DNA of 64,000 bases from Agrocybe praecox. Its lineage: Eukaryota; Basidiomycota; Agaricomycetes; Agaricales; Agrocybaceae. Under the pieces are notes generated by a model that was given only the letters and a program-made list of their open reading frames with translations, ran no database searches and was not told where the DNA came from. The DNA lies in the NCBI GenBank assembly GCA_964017145.1, contig OZ024842.1:1302001-1366000 (forward strand), read 5' to 3'. The position numbers and the translations under genes are program-made. Positions 33,637 through 46,062 of this stretch are shown piece by piece (the stretch's first letter is position 1; every line of letters begins with the position of its first letter).

Positions 33637-36117
33637 TCAATACAAGTACCTATACCCCTTCCTCCTCTCCATAGCCTGTTCGAACGTGATGCCCTCCAAC
33701 CGAGCCGCCTCCTCCACACGCGTCCGATTTGCACCTTCCATCGCAACTTTCTCATCTGCGTCAAGTTTCTTGTTCTCTCGGATAAGCATTTGCCGGATGA
33801 CTTTCCACAACAAATATTAGACAGGAAAAAAACGCAGAGATAGACGACGCACCCAATGACAAGAGTGTACTTATCACCAGCGCGCCGAGGGAAATAGCCA
33901 TCGACTGGTGGTACCGTGGACCCCAGCTTGCTTTCCAAGTATACGAACCCATTCTACGGACATGAATGAGCATGGCGGTTACGTTTAAAAACCACAGAGA
34001 CTTACACATTGCCTATATTCCCACAACCGTTGACGATACCTATAGCTGCTGCTCTTTTCGCAGGAGGACGAGGTACAGCATTTGATACCCAAACCAGCGT
34101 CATCGCAAATCCTGTATGGTGTGAGCACGCATGCCGTCAAGAACCTCAACGAGACAACGTACCTACGTATCCACACGCCATTAAAAACAACGACACGTAT
34201 CTCGCCGCGATGCTCATCGTCGATAATGCAATGATAAACCCAAGAATGACACCCCACCACCAACCTGCAATGTGGAAGAAACGCTCGCCCGTTTTGTCTG
34301 TGCAAAATGATAATTGAGCGATATAATTTTCTGAGGGGGAAAATATAATCTCACCAGCATGCCATGCGTTTAAGCAACATACAATAGACGCGACTATCCA
34401 CGGGGGTGCTGCGAGGAGGAGGGTGACTGTGGTACTGAATCCCAGAGTTTGAGTGAGCCTAGCAAAGAAAGAAAAATAAGTCAGTAGCGAGCTAAATGTC
34501 ATTCGTGCACCCAATACAAACGTCGGGAAGAATTGAACGAAACTCAGTCCTAATAGCTGAGCAATCGTCATGATAGCAAATATCGAAACTTTAGGATCCT
34601 TGATGGCCATTATCAGTCCTTGTAGTTGTCTGACATGCAAGAATCGTCATTAGATTGCAAACGCTTGAATGGGAAAGGTAGGACATACGAATCCTCTGCG
34701 TTATCTTGGTCCGCCTCGCCTGCGTCTTCCGACAGGCGAACTTGAGCAAGACGGGACTCGAACGACGACATCCATCTCGTATTATTGGGCTAATTGATGA
34801 TCATTAGAGTCTGAACGTGAACTGCAATAACAACGATAGATCGACTGACGTAGTCTGGTAATAGCCACCTGTAACGCTTATCGTCAGGTTCACGAGCTTC
34901 TGCAGTAGTATAAAAGGGAAAATACATACATGCTGTTAAATCCAACACACATCGTTATCGCTCCCTAATTTTTGTCAAAAATCACGTCAACCATGAATCA
35001 TCGATATAAAAATGGCACTCCATTTTCGCTTACTTCAATGAAGAATAACCAACGCCATGCTCGGATCCCTCTTTTGCCTTCCATATTTGCAAGGATTCCA
35101 GCCGCCATTAACTGGGCGAAAAAAGCAAGGTTGAGCACAGGTGAAACGACGCTTAATAGTATGGTTTACTTACAGTGCCGAACGCATTCGAAATGAGCAG
35201 ACCAGCATAGAGGAATGCTGAGCGGAATGCCAGTTCCTAAAGCAATGGAAAACTTTCATTAGGAATGCCCAATGATTTGAGATAATAATACACTTGCTTT
35301 CTTAGTATACCACCTAGAAAGAAGGAAAATAGCACCAGGATAAAACGCAGCTTCAGGCAGACCTATGAATACTCTGCATGCGATGATCCCAGCAAAGTTT
35401 TTCGTGACCTAATGCACATTAAGTCGCATGAATATTCAGTCGAGGAAAAGCAAAAGAGAAAAACACGTACACCAGTCAACAAACTTGTCAATCCCCATAA
35501 AACTGTGCAAATCCCAATATACAATGATGGCCTGTTCGACTTATTAGTTCCCGTGAACATGAAAGTTTAATCATTTTGCTTTTTTAGTTACCTGCTGACT
35601 TTGTTTGATATCTATGAATCGGATGAGTGACATAAACTTTATGATATTTGATGAGAGGTTCACCATATTGGAGGGTATCTGTGCTGGACAGTATGAAACA
35701 AAAAGAATTGCGATCACAGTGGCATATTGGATGTCTACAAATGCGAGGGATGCGTCTATGAGTGCAACGTCAAGCGAAAAAGACGTGATGCATGCCGCTA
35801 ATGTGTAAATCCTGTTGCATCCCTTTCAGCCTTGCAGTCGTAACGCCGTTTCGCTATTCGTGACGAACAGAGGGCGAGTTGTAAGCAAGGATGTCAACCA
35901 AATGCAGGATGAAGACAAAACCAACGTCGATGTAATTCATAATGAAGATGAGGAATATCGTGGGGAGGAGGCGCATATCCAGCTTTCGGACCAGCTTGCG
36001 CTCTGCGAGCAGTCGTTCGGGCGACCCTGGCTCTGGTATCCTCTCCACTTGATCAAACGATGACGCTTTGTTCGCGTCCTCCTCCATCGAGATATCGCTC
36101 TTCTCTTTTTCTGTCAT
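33637..36117 (-). CDS. MFS transporter, allantoate permease (Dal5/ACS) family
   Basis: Major facilitator of the anion:cation symporter group related to yeast Dal5/Tna1, importing carboxylated solutes such as allantoate, nicotinate or biotin precursors across the plasma membrane. Start at 36117 (MTEKEKSDISMEEDANK). The first cytosolic helix reads ERKLVRKLDMRLLPTIFL, then NYID joined to RNGVTTARLKGMQQDLHI. Then SYCPAQIPSNM near 35665, and GIIACRVFIGLPEAAFYPG near 35370, which is diagnostic. FIEG-type and late helices follow, and the end is GITFEQAMERRKGYRYLY. About 12 introns. Two splice oddities: a GC-AG intron (35735-35795) and a 20-nt microexon (35592-35611). Substrate unknown. Confidence 0.85.
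35592..35611 (-). other. 20-nt microexon of the MFS gene
   Basis: Minus-strand exon bounded by TTCATAG and GTAACT. It joins ...IPSNM to RPSLYIG and supplies ISNKVS, filling the short linker between transmembrane helices expected in the family; skipping it would delete the linker and break the frame. Confidence 0.65.
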
Positions 36118-36755
36118 TATTCTTTCGGGAGAAAGAGAAAGCCAAATGGACAACGGATTGGAGACAAGGAACTGATCTCGAGGGGGCAAAGAAGAGAAGA
36201 AACGGGAAAGAGAAGAATCCGAAGAGTCAACAAGTCTTAAAGAATGAAATGAAAATATGCATCCCGAGATTCACACTGTCTGTCCTGGAAGTCCAAAATG
36301 TGGGGTAAGGATAGCGTAAACGTTTGACGGGCCGTCGCCAGAAAGGTCATGAGGGTTATTTTCATGCTTATACTCGTACGGAAATAGACATGACGACATG
36401 CCGACTGTGAAGAATAGTTTTCAGTGTCCTAAGGACGAGTAACGGCGTTGATAATGAGGCACAGACATTGACCTCCAATGAAAGTCAGTTTATTCTAGAG
36501 CTGCGAGCATTCTTTGTGTGCCTTCCAATGGTCCTTTGAAGCCGGATATAGGATTTAAATCGCAAGGCGGAGTGGGTTACTTGGAAATATATACTCACAC
36601 CAGCAATCGCGGAGCAGCAAGCAAGCCTTCGGGGATACGTATGAGCTTTGATCGTCGTCCTCATGGGAGGGACACTCACCAATTGTCTTTTGCGCATCGG
36701 ATCGATACTTTATCCTGTCTTTACAGCACAAAAATACCAAAGTATATCGTCCTTG
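36118..36755. other. Intergenic, no gene seen
   Basis: Lies downstream of the HIT zinc-finger gene and upstream of the MFS gene, both on the minus strand. Small open frames only, no recognisable protein. Confidence 0.45.
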
Positions 36756-37598
36756 TCAATCGCCCCAATTCAATCCCAGAGCAGCCGTATTTCCACCCCT
36801 AACAGCAGCTTCAATAGCTTCGGCAAGTTCTCGCAGCGCCAGTACGTCTTCGCTAAGTTGAGATTGACGCAGTTGGTCATCGATCTCTGGAGCAGTTACT
36901 CCGAGGGCTTTCTGTAGAGCCTGTTCGCGATCTGGACCACGCAATTTATCAATAGAGGTCAATAGCTCGGGGAGGTTCTTGTGTTCGGAAAGGATCTTCC
37001 GGATATCAGGAGATGTTGCTGTTACAACGCTCAATACAGTCGCCATGTATAACACTGTGGAATTTACACACCGATGGCTTCGTATTGCGAGAGTTGAAGC
37101 GTTTTCGGGTCATCTCTTTTCAGAGGATCCGGAAATGCAGTTTCGTCGGGAACGTACGGCCATCTTAGAGAAGTCAAAGGGCGTAGAGAAACATGTTCCT
37201 CTAATGGAAGTTCTTCAGACTCTTTCTCAAGCGAATTCATCCCTGTACCTTCGTGAGCATTGCTACTTAAAGTAGTATGACTGAATATACCTGTGTTTTC
37301 TCCCTCTCGAGTTGGTTCCAATTGATTGGCAACACTTGTTGATTCTGCTACAGTCTTTATACCGCATTGTATCTCTGGGAATTATTCCCATAAGATACTA
37401 AGTGTGTAATTCCACCGTCCTACTCACCTTTGTGCTTCTTGAAACATCCTAGCGAGCAACTAGACGATGCTTGAGCATGATGTCGGACTCCGATATGATA
37501 CGGACACACTAGACAATCCGGCACTGAGGGCAAGTGTACTTGTAATCATTCTCCGAGCAAACTTGACATCGAGGAGGCTTTTTGTTTTTTGGTGCCAT
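36756..37598 (-). CDS. HIT-type zinc-finger protein (Hit1/ZNHIT3-like)
   Basis: Probable box C/D snoRNP assembly factor with an N-terminal zf-HIT domain. Starts MAPKNKKPPRCQVCSEND (37598), then YKYTCPQCRIV; splicing TA|GTGTGT ... GTCTAG|T yields Tyr and continues CSLGCFKKHK, completing the paired Cys/His ligands. Later exons encode SLRPLTSLRWPYVPDETAFP and LPELLTSIDKLRGPDREQAL, typical of the fungal family, ending AALGLNWGD. Three to four introns. It shares a 159-bp divergent promoter with the Xaa-Pro aminopeptidase gene. Confidence 0.82.
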
Positions 37599-37757
37599 TG
37601 GAGGTTACAAGTGAGTAGTGCTCGCCAAGGTGAGCGATTGGTTATAAGACCGTGGGAAGGACCTCGATTTAGAAAACTTCAGATGAGCTAGCCAATCTTA
37701 TCTCGCTTGTCTTGAAACCACCAAGGATTTTCTATATTTCAAACGAACACGCTCGAC
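37599..37757. promoter_or_regulatory. 159-bp bidirectional promoter
   Basis: Only 159 bp separate the start codons of the HIT protein (-) and the Xaa-Pro aminopeptidase (+), so both promoters and leaders must lie here. No clear TATA box; both genes are housekeeping types. Confidence 0.6.
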
Positions 37758-39662
37758 ATGGTATACCCTGGTCAATAGAATTCAATGAACTGGTAATCAG
37801 CATATCTTACTGAGTTTTACAGCAAAGAAACACGCTATCAAAACCTTTGAAGAGCTCGTAAAATTGCTACCAGAGGGAGAGCGCACCAAGGTAAGCATAG
37901 GTGTATTACAATTGAAGTGCTGGTAATTAACGATGTATTAGCCCCAAGTATTACTTATAGCTGGAGGAGTTACAAATTTTAGAAATGACACGGATCGTGA
38001 ATACCTCTTCCGTCAAGAATCCAACTTCTACTATTTGTCGGGATCCGATGTGCCAGCTTCATATATTCTAGCAGCCTATCAACCAGGAACTTCCTTGGCC
38101 CAAACTCCTTCCCTCGAATTGTTTATTCCAAAACCAACAGTGGAGGACCTGATGTGGTCGCCAGCACCTCCATCGTTACAAACCGCAAAGGAGATCTATG
38201 ACGTTACCAACGCGGATCATCCAGCTGCTCTACCAGGTGCAATCGATACTCTCATCAAGGCACTTCCAGGCGCTCTTTTCCACACTCTTCCTCGGAACTC
38301 CCCTCTTTTCCCCAACCTTCCTGCCGAGTATGCCCAACAAGCTCTCAACGCAGATGGAGCTGTTACCGATCTTTATTTGTTGCCAGCACTTCACCGTGCT
38401 CGTCTGATCAAGGACGCGGAAGAGATTGAATATATCAAGCGCGCAAATGAGATTAGCTCAAGGGCTCATGAAACTGTAATGCGAGTTTTGGGGAAAGCTG
38501 TCAAGGGAAAGATTGAAGCAGGACCAGGTGCTGGCGTAGATAGGCCGCTCCTCCCGGGAGAGTGGTTGATTGAGAAAGAGGCTGAAGCCGAGGCTATATT
38601 TGTGGCTTCCTGCAGAAGAGAAGGGTTTGTCTTAACGACTTGAAACTATTCTAAGGCTAACATCTCATCTGTAGAGCTGCCCATCAGGCCTACCTTCCTA
38701 TAGTAGCAGCTTCTACGCGTGCATCTACTCTTCATTACTGCTGCAATGACCGAGCGTTTGCCTGGGGCCCCATCAAACCTCATGATCATCAGAACAAGAA
38801 TGAGCTTGCTCACGACAAGGCAAGAGATCTCCAACCCCAAGTACTTCTGATTGACGCGGGCTGCGAATGGAGCTTCTATGCATCGGACATCACGCGCACT
38901 ATGCCCGTTGGAAATGGTGGCAAGTTCACCCCAGAGGCTCGTGCGATCTACGAACTTGTTTTGGAAATGCAAAAGGTACGTTATCTTGGTTCATCCAAAT
39001 AACTATATGTTATATCTAATGCATGAAAACCATAGCAATCATTCGAAATAATCAGAGCCGGTCTTCACTGGGACGCAGTCCAACTTATCTGCCATCGCAC
39101 CCTCGTAAAAGGGTTCCAAAAGCTTGGTATCTTCAAAAACCCAGAATCCCCAGGCTCAGGATCGTGGAATTCCGAAGAAGCTATTCTTGCTTCGGGCGAC
39201 TCTTCTGCATTCTTCCCGCACGGTGTCGGCCACTCGCTCGGTATGGACGTTCACGACGTTCCCAGCGCCAGTAAACCCGTCGTCAACCCGACCGTTGGGG
39301 GCATAACTTTGGGCAACGAGAGTTTTTATACCTATCTCAGACTTAGGCTTCCTCTTGAGGCCGGGATGGTTGTGGTGCGTTATTTTGACTTGTGTGATGG
39401 CTTTCAAAGTATCGCAAGGTTCTCATCATAATTTTTTTTTGACAATTAGACTGTAGAGCCTGGCATTTACTTCTCTCCTCATCTTCTTGCAGCCATTCGT
39501 AATTCGAAGCATATTGATCACGAGGTTCTCAAAAAGTATGAGCCAGTTGGTGGAGTGAGGATTGAGGATGTTATTGTCATCAAGGAAGATGGGTACACGA
39601 ATCTGACCACGGTCAGAAGCGATGTAGATTGGCTCGAGGCCGTTTGCGCTGGTGAAATCTAA
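37758..39662 (+). CDS. Xaa-Pro aminopeptidase/prolidase (M24B metallopeptidase)
   Basis: Dinuclear metal peptidase cleaving residues next to proline. The short first exon (MVYP) joins AKKHAIKTFEELVKLLPEG, and the N-terminal AMP_N domain includes YLFRQESNFYYLSGSD. The metal ligands of the pita-bread domain are all visible: LLIDAGCEW (Asp, 38850), SDITRTMP (Asp), HGVGHSLGMDVHD (His, 39223), TVEPGIYFSP (Glu) and GGVRIEDVIVI (Glu). It ends EAVCAGEI at 39662. Five introns. A Gly/Pro stretch (GPGAGVDRPLLPG near 38520) lies before helix 2 of the catalytic domain. No signal peptide, so probably cytosolic. Confidence 0.92.
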
Positions 39663-39808
39663 AATTGTTTGTTTGATATAGTGGGTTATATTCCTCTATC
39701 CTTCATATATTATGCTTATCTTCCGTCTACAAGATACAAATGTAAAATTGTACTATTCAAGATTCTTTTTCACGAGCATAGGCCCCACTGAGATTTGATA
39801 GCCAGTTT

Positions 39809-40877
39809 TCACCATTTTTCGCCAATGTCGGATATATATCCTTCGTGTACAAGGTATTCTACCTTGCCCCAGAAAAATGACATGGAACGACAAAACTCAT
39901 TGTCTATTGACCATGCACGAGGGCTTCCAAGATCCTTTAAAAAGACCAAACTACGATTTCCTTCCGATCTCGCGAATCTCATAAGATCTGCACGCCTATC
40001 CGGTTGGTAATTCTGCATTTCCAGTACTGCGAAATACTGCAAATTGGGTGCTACCTGCAAAATAGCAATGCTAGTCTTCAGCCGATGGCAAGATATAGCA
40101 AAATGAGTCAGGTTTCCAAAAGCCTCTAGACGAGATTTAAACCGCTCTACATGGGGTGGGTCGAGGAATCCTGCTCTGGCAGACGTCAGGGCATACCACG
40201 CAGAGTGGTTGTAATCGATCACGATCGCCAGATGGGTTAGTAAAGAGAGGGTCTGGGGCAAGAGATCGTACGGCGTCTTGTGGAACGCGTCGTGATGGTC
40301 GTCGCGCGTGAAGATCATGGTGAGGCTCCGGAGACTAGGAGATCGGACGTATCCTGGATATGGGTTCGTAGTATTATCGTTATGGCTGAAGCAGGTGAAG
40401 TGCATGACGTGCCGAGAACAATCTGCTAGTATGATTCGTGCGAGTTGGGGTGTTACGTCCTTTCCGAAGGCTAGGAATTTGATTAGGGGGCTGTTAAAAT
40501 ACCCTTTGGGCTTTGATCTGATGAGTTGGAGAAAACTTGTGGCTGCTCGTGTGCTGCCCAGCACGACTCTTTCGTATAAGTATGGCTTTACACTGGGATA
40601 AAAATATTGGGTGTGTGGGATGGTTTGGAAGCTTAAAAAATTTAAACACGACAGACCATGATCGTACTTGTCTAGATACAAGAGATAACGCGAGTGCTAC
40701 TCTGCTGTCTAAAATTGCTGCTGTTTGGAAGATATCGCGCTCGAGGTCAGGAGGGAAATGAAAGACATAGTATGATTGCTGCGGATCATGATAAATTGGC
40801 TGTGTATATTGGTGTTGTGTGTAGTATGAAAAAGTCATGGTGGTCGGAACGTGGGATTTGACATGCGGCCCTGACAA
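39809..40877 (-). CDS. F-box-like/LRR-like hypothetical protein
   Basis: Two exons. Exon 1 (start 40877, MSGPHVK; alternative MTFSYY 13 codons later) has the agaricomycete F-box-like pattern FPPDLERDIFQTAA... LSLVSRQVRS. A donor at TG|GTCTGT joins it to VKPYLYERVVLGSTRAATSF. Exon 2 has LRR-like lines (LRSLTMIFTRDD, LSLLTHLAIVID, LTHFAISCHRL, LQYFAVLEM) and ends VHEGYISDIGEKW. Such genes form large, poorly characterised lineage-specific families in mushroom genomes. Convergent with the aminopeptidase, 146 bp apart. Confidence 0.65.
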
Positions 40878-41489
40878 TTAACCTAACAGGTAAATCGCAT
40901 CATCGTGAGAATAAAGCAATCTTTTCTATTTTTGAGAAAATACCAGAGCGGTCAATGTTCACTGGTTCATTGAGTTCATTGAGCAGAGTATGCTTAGGCG
41001 CCGATGTAAAAATACCGCGCAGCTGTTGTTCTCTTATTCTCAGTTCTTCTACCTTGCACGTAATTCGATAGCATGGTGTTTCAGGGAAATCACCGCCGCT
41101 TTCATGAGTATATACGCTAAGCTGTATATGTCTTGGCCTACACAGGATTCTCTCACTCTCACTCAGTGGAAAGTGAACTCTTTGTTAATGTTAAAGTTGG
41201 CAAAGAGAAAAGCTGACTGATAATCTCTGTCATCTGAGGCCTTGAGGACGGGTATATGAGGCCAATGGGGAGATTAATGATTGAGAGAACAAAGGAAGGG
41301 AGTCTAAAAATAGTGCTTACATCAAGATGCCAAGAATTTTGTCGGACAAGATGAACTTGAAATTGTATGTGTGTCCTCTGTGCGGTAACCGTGGATATCC
41401 TTGTCACGTAAGCTCAGCAGTCTAACATCAGTTCTTTCTTTCTTTCTTTCTCCTCTCTCTCTCTCTTTCAACTTCAAGTTTCTTTTGTT
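40878..41489. other. Upstream region of protease array, pyrimidine tract
   Basis: Contains the promoter of the first protease gene. A pure pyrimidine tract, 41432-41469, of TTTC and then CT repeats ends 20 nt before the start codon and probably marks the transcription start area. No other gene seen. Confidence 0.5.
41432..41469 (+). repeat. (TTTC)n(CT)n pyrimidine microsatellite
   Basis: 38 consecutive pyrimidines directly upstream of protease gene 1. Confidence 0.85.
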
Positions 41490-43617
41490 ATGTTGTCTTC
41501 TGCCTCTGGGCTCGTCCTATCCCTTCTACTCCTTCAACCTGTTCTTGCAGATCCTGTCCATGTTCCTCTCTCTCGTCGTGCCAGGACACATATCAATCCT
41601 GCAGCCGAGGCGTATAGGCTCAAGCTCAAATATGGTCTTATCAAGCCCAACGAAACAAATGTAATAGGAGCTCGTCGACCGAGTAAAAGAGCTGGCACCT
41701 CTAGCGGCATACCCATCATTAACTCGGTGTGTTTCCAGAAATTATATCCTCTTACCATACTGCTCACACCAGTCAACAGCAAGGAGACACCAGTTTTCTG
41801 GGTACAGTGAATATTGGCACTCCGTGAGTACTGGGCTTTACTTCAACTTGCATTGGGACTAGTCAGTGGCACAACTGGGAACAATAATCGACGACGGAGA
41901 GGGGAACATATCCACAATTGTCCGCAATCACAGAACCCATAATACACACTGCAGTAGTGCTGTCCACAGTGCCCAGTCCATCGATGACATCCTATTGGCT
42001 TGGCGCCCGGTTGTCCATTTCACCCGGTACATACGCCTTGCGCAGCCTTGGCACAATCCACGTTTTTCTTCTTTTGTTGTGTTGTACTATCGTCCACCCG
42101 TAAAACACGATGCTAACACATTCCTTTCCAACGCGTAAAACAGGCCTCAATCTTTTAATCTCGTCCTCGATACTGGGTCATCCGATCTCTGGGTAGCGGA
42201 CACTGGCTGCTTCGGTTGCCCGCGCTCACAAACTGTTTTTGACCCGTCCAAGTCGTCTACGTTCCAGAGCTCGACCTCGATAAGACCGGTGACAATCCAG
42301 TATGGGCAAGGCGCAGTTGCAGGCTCAGTCGCATCCGAAACCGTATCAATGGGTGACTTCGCAATTAAGGGACAGACATTCTGTATGTTCGGTTTAATAG
42401 GTTAATCTCTTTTTGAAACTGTATTAACGCGTTTTTTTTGTTTTTGTTTTTGTTTTTTTTTGATAGTATCGGTTGATCAGGTATCTTCCGAACTTACAGA
42501 CGGTTCTGTGCAAGGAATCATGGGCCTTGCATTCTCCTCCATCGCCAGTACGCGCGCAACGCCCTTCTGGGAAACGTTAGCCACCACCGGTCAACTCGCC
42601 ACACCCGAGATGAGCTTCTGGTTGCAGAGAGCCGATCCTTCTTCCGCTGCACAGCAAGGCCCAGGTGGGGTCTTTACTTTGGGCGGCACCAACTCTTCCC
42701 TCTTTACCGGAAACATTGAATTCCTCGACATGCCCTCTGATGTCCAAGAATCATTTTGGCTGTTGAACGTTGATAGTCAGTCAATCTTCAATAATTGTGG
42801 CACAAGCATAGCAGACTGAACCTTCTTCCCTTTACGTAGGTTTTACTATCAACAGCCAGAATGTTCCGGTGGGCAAGGCCGATGCATTGGCTGCCATTGA
42901 CACTGGTACTACTTTGATTGGAGGGCCTACAGACGTCGTCACCGCATTTTGGAAATCCGTAGGCGGTACACCTTCATTGGACAACCAAGGGTTTTTCGAA
43001 TATCGTGCGTATATATATTCACTCCATTTATTTTGCAATGTTAACCCCCTGCCATTAGCCTGTTCTACTAAGCTGTCCGTCTCACTTTCGTTTGGCGGTA
43101 AATCATGGTCCATCGAGCCGCAAGACATGATCTTTGGAAGGCTGTCAGCCACCAGTCCACTTTGTCTTGGCTCTGTGTTCGATATTACTGGCGGCACGAA
43201 TATTGAAGCGGGGTCTGGAAACCCGAGCTGGATTATTGGAGACACTTTCTTGGTTAGTATTTCTATGAATGTCAGTTCCATCCATTGTTTGACCAATAAT
43301 CACAAAACAGAAAAACGTCTACACGGTATTCCGTGCTACGCCTCCTTCGATTGGCTTTGCCCAGCTTTCCGATGCTGCAGGAGGCTCGGGCGCTTCGAGT
43401 TCGACGACGACGACTGGACCTACGGATGATTCAAATTCTTCGGGATCAGGATCAGGATCAAATGGTACCCCAAATAGCGGTGCGTCCTCTTTTATTTGCT
43501 TGGAGCAAAGGAATACTGACTTGAATTCTTTGTCAAGGTGTTACTATGATGCTAAGCGTGTCCAAGCTGGTGATCTCGGTTGTTATAACAAGTTTTATTA
43601 CAACGCTTCTCGCATAA
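41490..43617 (+). CDS. Aspartic protease 1 (A1, GPI-type), tandem array
   Basis: Pepsin-family endopeptidase. The signal peptide (MLSSASGLVLSLLLLQPVLA) is followed by a propeptide DPVHVPLSRRARTHINPAAE shared by the array and a Kex2-like site (SKRAGTSSG). The catalytic Asp residues are in VLDTGSSDLWV (42169) and AAIDTGTTLIGG (42899), with the flap Tyr in TIQYGQG and conserved C-x2-C just after the first motif (DTGCFGC). The C-terminal part has SWIIGDTFL and VYTVFRATPPSIGFAQL, then a Ser/Thr/Gly linker with a GGATCA triplet repeat, and a hydrophobic tail ending TSFITTLLA, a GPI-type signal. About eight introns; intron 2 is unusually long (41824-42143, 320 nt), and another holds a T-rich run at 42430-42462. 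Confidence 0.9.
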
Positions 43618-44167
43618 TCTCCTCATGCTGGACATTAACCTGTGGACTTTTGTCTCCTATCTAATGGGTCTGATGGTGATATCACAGACATGTGTATACT
43701 ATGATACTGACTGAATAATTATTACTGAAGGACGTTCTTTTTATTATTATCAAGTGATCAACATTTAGATATTTGTGACATTAAGGTACGCGCGCAGTGG
43801 GCGTCTGATTGGGAACAATTTGAACAACAATCCGATGTATCATGTAACTCCGGTCTAGTCGAAACGCATCATACCCATGCAATTCTCGCAGATTGGAACT
43901 TTTTGAAGCGGTATGTGTTTCTGCTAATATGGATTACACCAATTTTCCCAGTACGTTTGACTTTGCTTCTCGTAGCGGACCTTTTGCCGGGCGTATGCCG
44001 AGGCTATTTTTTAGTAGGTTCGCACAAGAGGGACTAAAATAACTTAGATCACACCGCCTTTATACTGCGGGTGGCTAGGAGACCTGGCAGACGCTTCACC
44101 CGGTAAGTGTTATAAATGCATTGATGATTGTTGTTGTCAATCCTCTTACCCTTTCCTTCTTCTTACC
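43618..44167. other. Spacer between protease 1 and 2
   Basis: 550 bp without a coding frame; contains the TATA box of protease 2 at 44111. Confidence 0.5.
44111..44117 (+). promoter_or_regulatory. TATA box, protease 2
   Basis: TATAAAT, 57 nt upstream of the start codon; followed by a pyrimidine-rich initiator region (CCTTTCCTTCTTC). Confidence 0.55.
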
Positions 44168-46062
44168 ATGATGACTCGGATACCCTCAGCAGCGCTCCTG
44201 TGGACGTTTTTGCTCCTTCCTTATCTTAATGCAGCTGCAGAGCCAGTGCATATCCCCCTTTCTCGTCGGAGTAGGGCACAACTCGACCCTCATGTGGAAG
44301 TACACAAGCTCAAGTTGAAGTATGGTCTCGTCAGTCCCAATTCGATAGCACCTACTCGCAGGGCGAGCAGGCCAGGTAAAAGGGCAAGCAGCGCCGGGAT
44401 GTCGATTGTCAACGTAGGTTTTTCGTGTTCATCGTCTATTTGCGTCGTTGACGTACTGTATTACGCCTCTTGTAGCAAGGGGGAGCTAGCTTCTTGGGTA
44501 CTGTAAACATTGGCACACCGTAAGTTTCTTACTACGTAGCTGCGCTCCACGTACACCATACTGCGCCCTATTGACACTTACTAACTAACGCTCTCCATTG
44601 GGACAGGCCACAGCCATTTTCCGTGGTCCTTGATACCGGATCATCTGATCTTTGGGTGGCCAATACCCAGTGCGCAAAGTGCCCTGGAAATCAGCCCGTC
44701 TTCGATGCGACAAAATCAACAACTTTCCAAAGCTCATCGACGCTTTCGGCGTTGGCAGGGCAGGTTTCGATTCAATATGGACAAGGCCAAGTTTCAGGTT
44801 CATTGGTTTCGGACACTGTATCGATGGGATCTTTTAACATTCCCTCGCAAACATTCCGTGAGTGTTTTTCATACACAGGTGCTGGTTATATTTGATACTC
44901 ATAACATTGGCTTAAAAATTAGTGTCTGTTAATGATGTCTCTGATGACCTCTCACAAAGTGCTACACAAGGCATAATGGGCCTTGCCTTCGCTCCACTCG
45001 CCAACACCCACGCGATACCGTTCTGGCAGGCGCTCGCTACAGCCAATGGTGTATTATCCACTCCAGAAATGGCTTTCTGGCTGCAACGAACTGATCCCCA
45101 AACGCCCGACGAAATCGATGCCGGAGGGATCTTCACTCTCGGAGGAGTGAACAACTCCCTTTTCACCGGGAATATCGAGTTTCTGGACATGCCATCAACA
45201 CCTCAAGGACCGGCCTTTTGGGTATTGAACGTTGAAACGATTACTGTCAATGGCAATAATGTTCCGATCACGACCGCAGGCGGCGCGTCGCTTGCTGCTA
45301 TCGACACAGGCACGACTCTCCTCGGTGCACCTTCAGACGCGGCCGCCGCTATTTGGAAAGTAGTTGGTGGTACTCCGTTGAATGATGGTTCTGGTCTTTT
45401 CGAATTCCGTAAGTAACCAACCAACCCCCCTAATCAACCCGCGCGCTTGATCTCCATATTTAATAACTTATCATCTCCTCTGTTCTCTAGCCTGCGATAC
45501 TAAAGTCGCCGTAACGATCTCATTTGGTGGCCAGGCATGGTCTATCAATTCGCAAGATATCATTTTCAACCAGGTGTCTGCTCACAGTCGTCTGTGTACG
45601 GGAGCCATATTCGACGTTCAGGCCGGAACAAATATCCAGAGCGACCCTGGCTCTGGTAATCCAGTGTGGATTGTCGGTGATACCTTCTTGGTACGTTTTT
45701 TATTGTTTTTCTTTCAAACCGGATATTTGTTGTTCTAATTGATTGACACTTGCTTTTAGAAAAATGTATACTCGGTATTCCGTGCAAGCCCACCATCGAT
45801 TGGATTTGCGCAGCTCTCGAGTCTTGCTGGTGGCAATGGTGCCCCAAGTACGTCCACAGGTGGCTCGAGTGATCAGACTTCGCCAGGAACATCTGGAACA
45901 GGAACAGGAGGGAACAGTTCGTCTTGTTCAGATTCAACCTTGAATAAGAAACTAATGTCTTTTTTCTTCTTCTTTTATCTAGATGGGGCTGGGATGACGT
46001 CGACAAACCAGCTGGTCTTACCTGTCTCGCTGCTGTGTGCTGCTGCATTATTGCTTCTGTAG
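44168..46062 (+). CDS. Aspartic protease 2 (A1, GPI-type), tandem array
   Basis: Same plan as its neighbours. Signal peptide MMTRIPSAALLWTFLLLPYL, propeptide EPVHIPLSRRSRAQLDPHVE, dibasic site GKRASSAG, catalytic VLDTGSSDLWV (44632) and AAIDTGTTLLGA (45300). C-x2-C after the first motif (NTQCAKC), flap Tyr in SIQYGQGQ, late Cys pair (PCDTK... RLCTGAIF). The GDTFL/KNVYSVFRASPPSIGF end is followed by a Gly/Ser/Thr linker and a hydrophobic tail VSLLCAAALLLL. Seven to eight short introns at the array's common positions. Appears intact. Confidence 0.9.
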
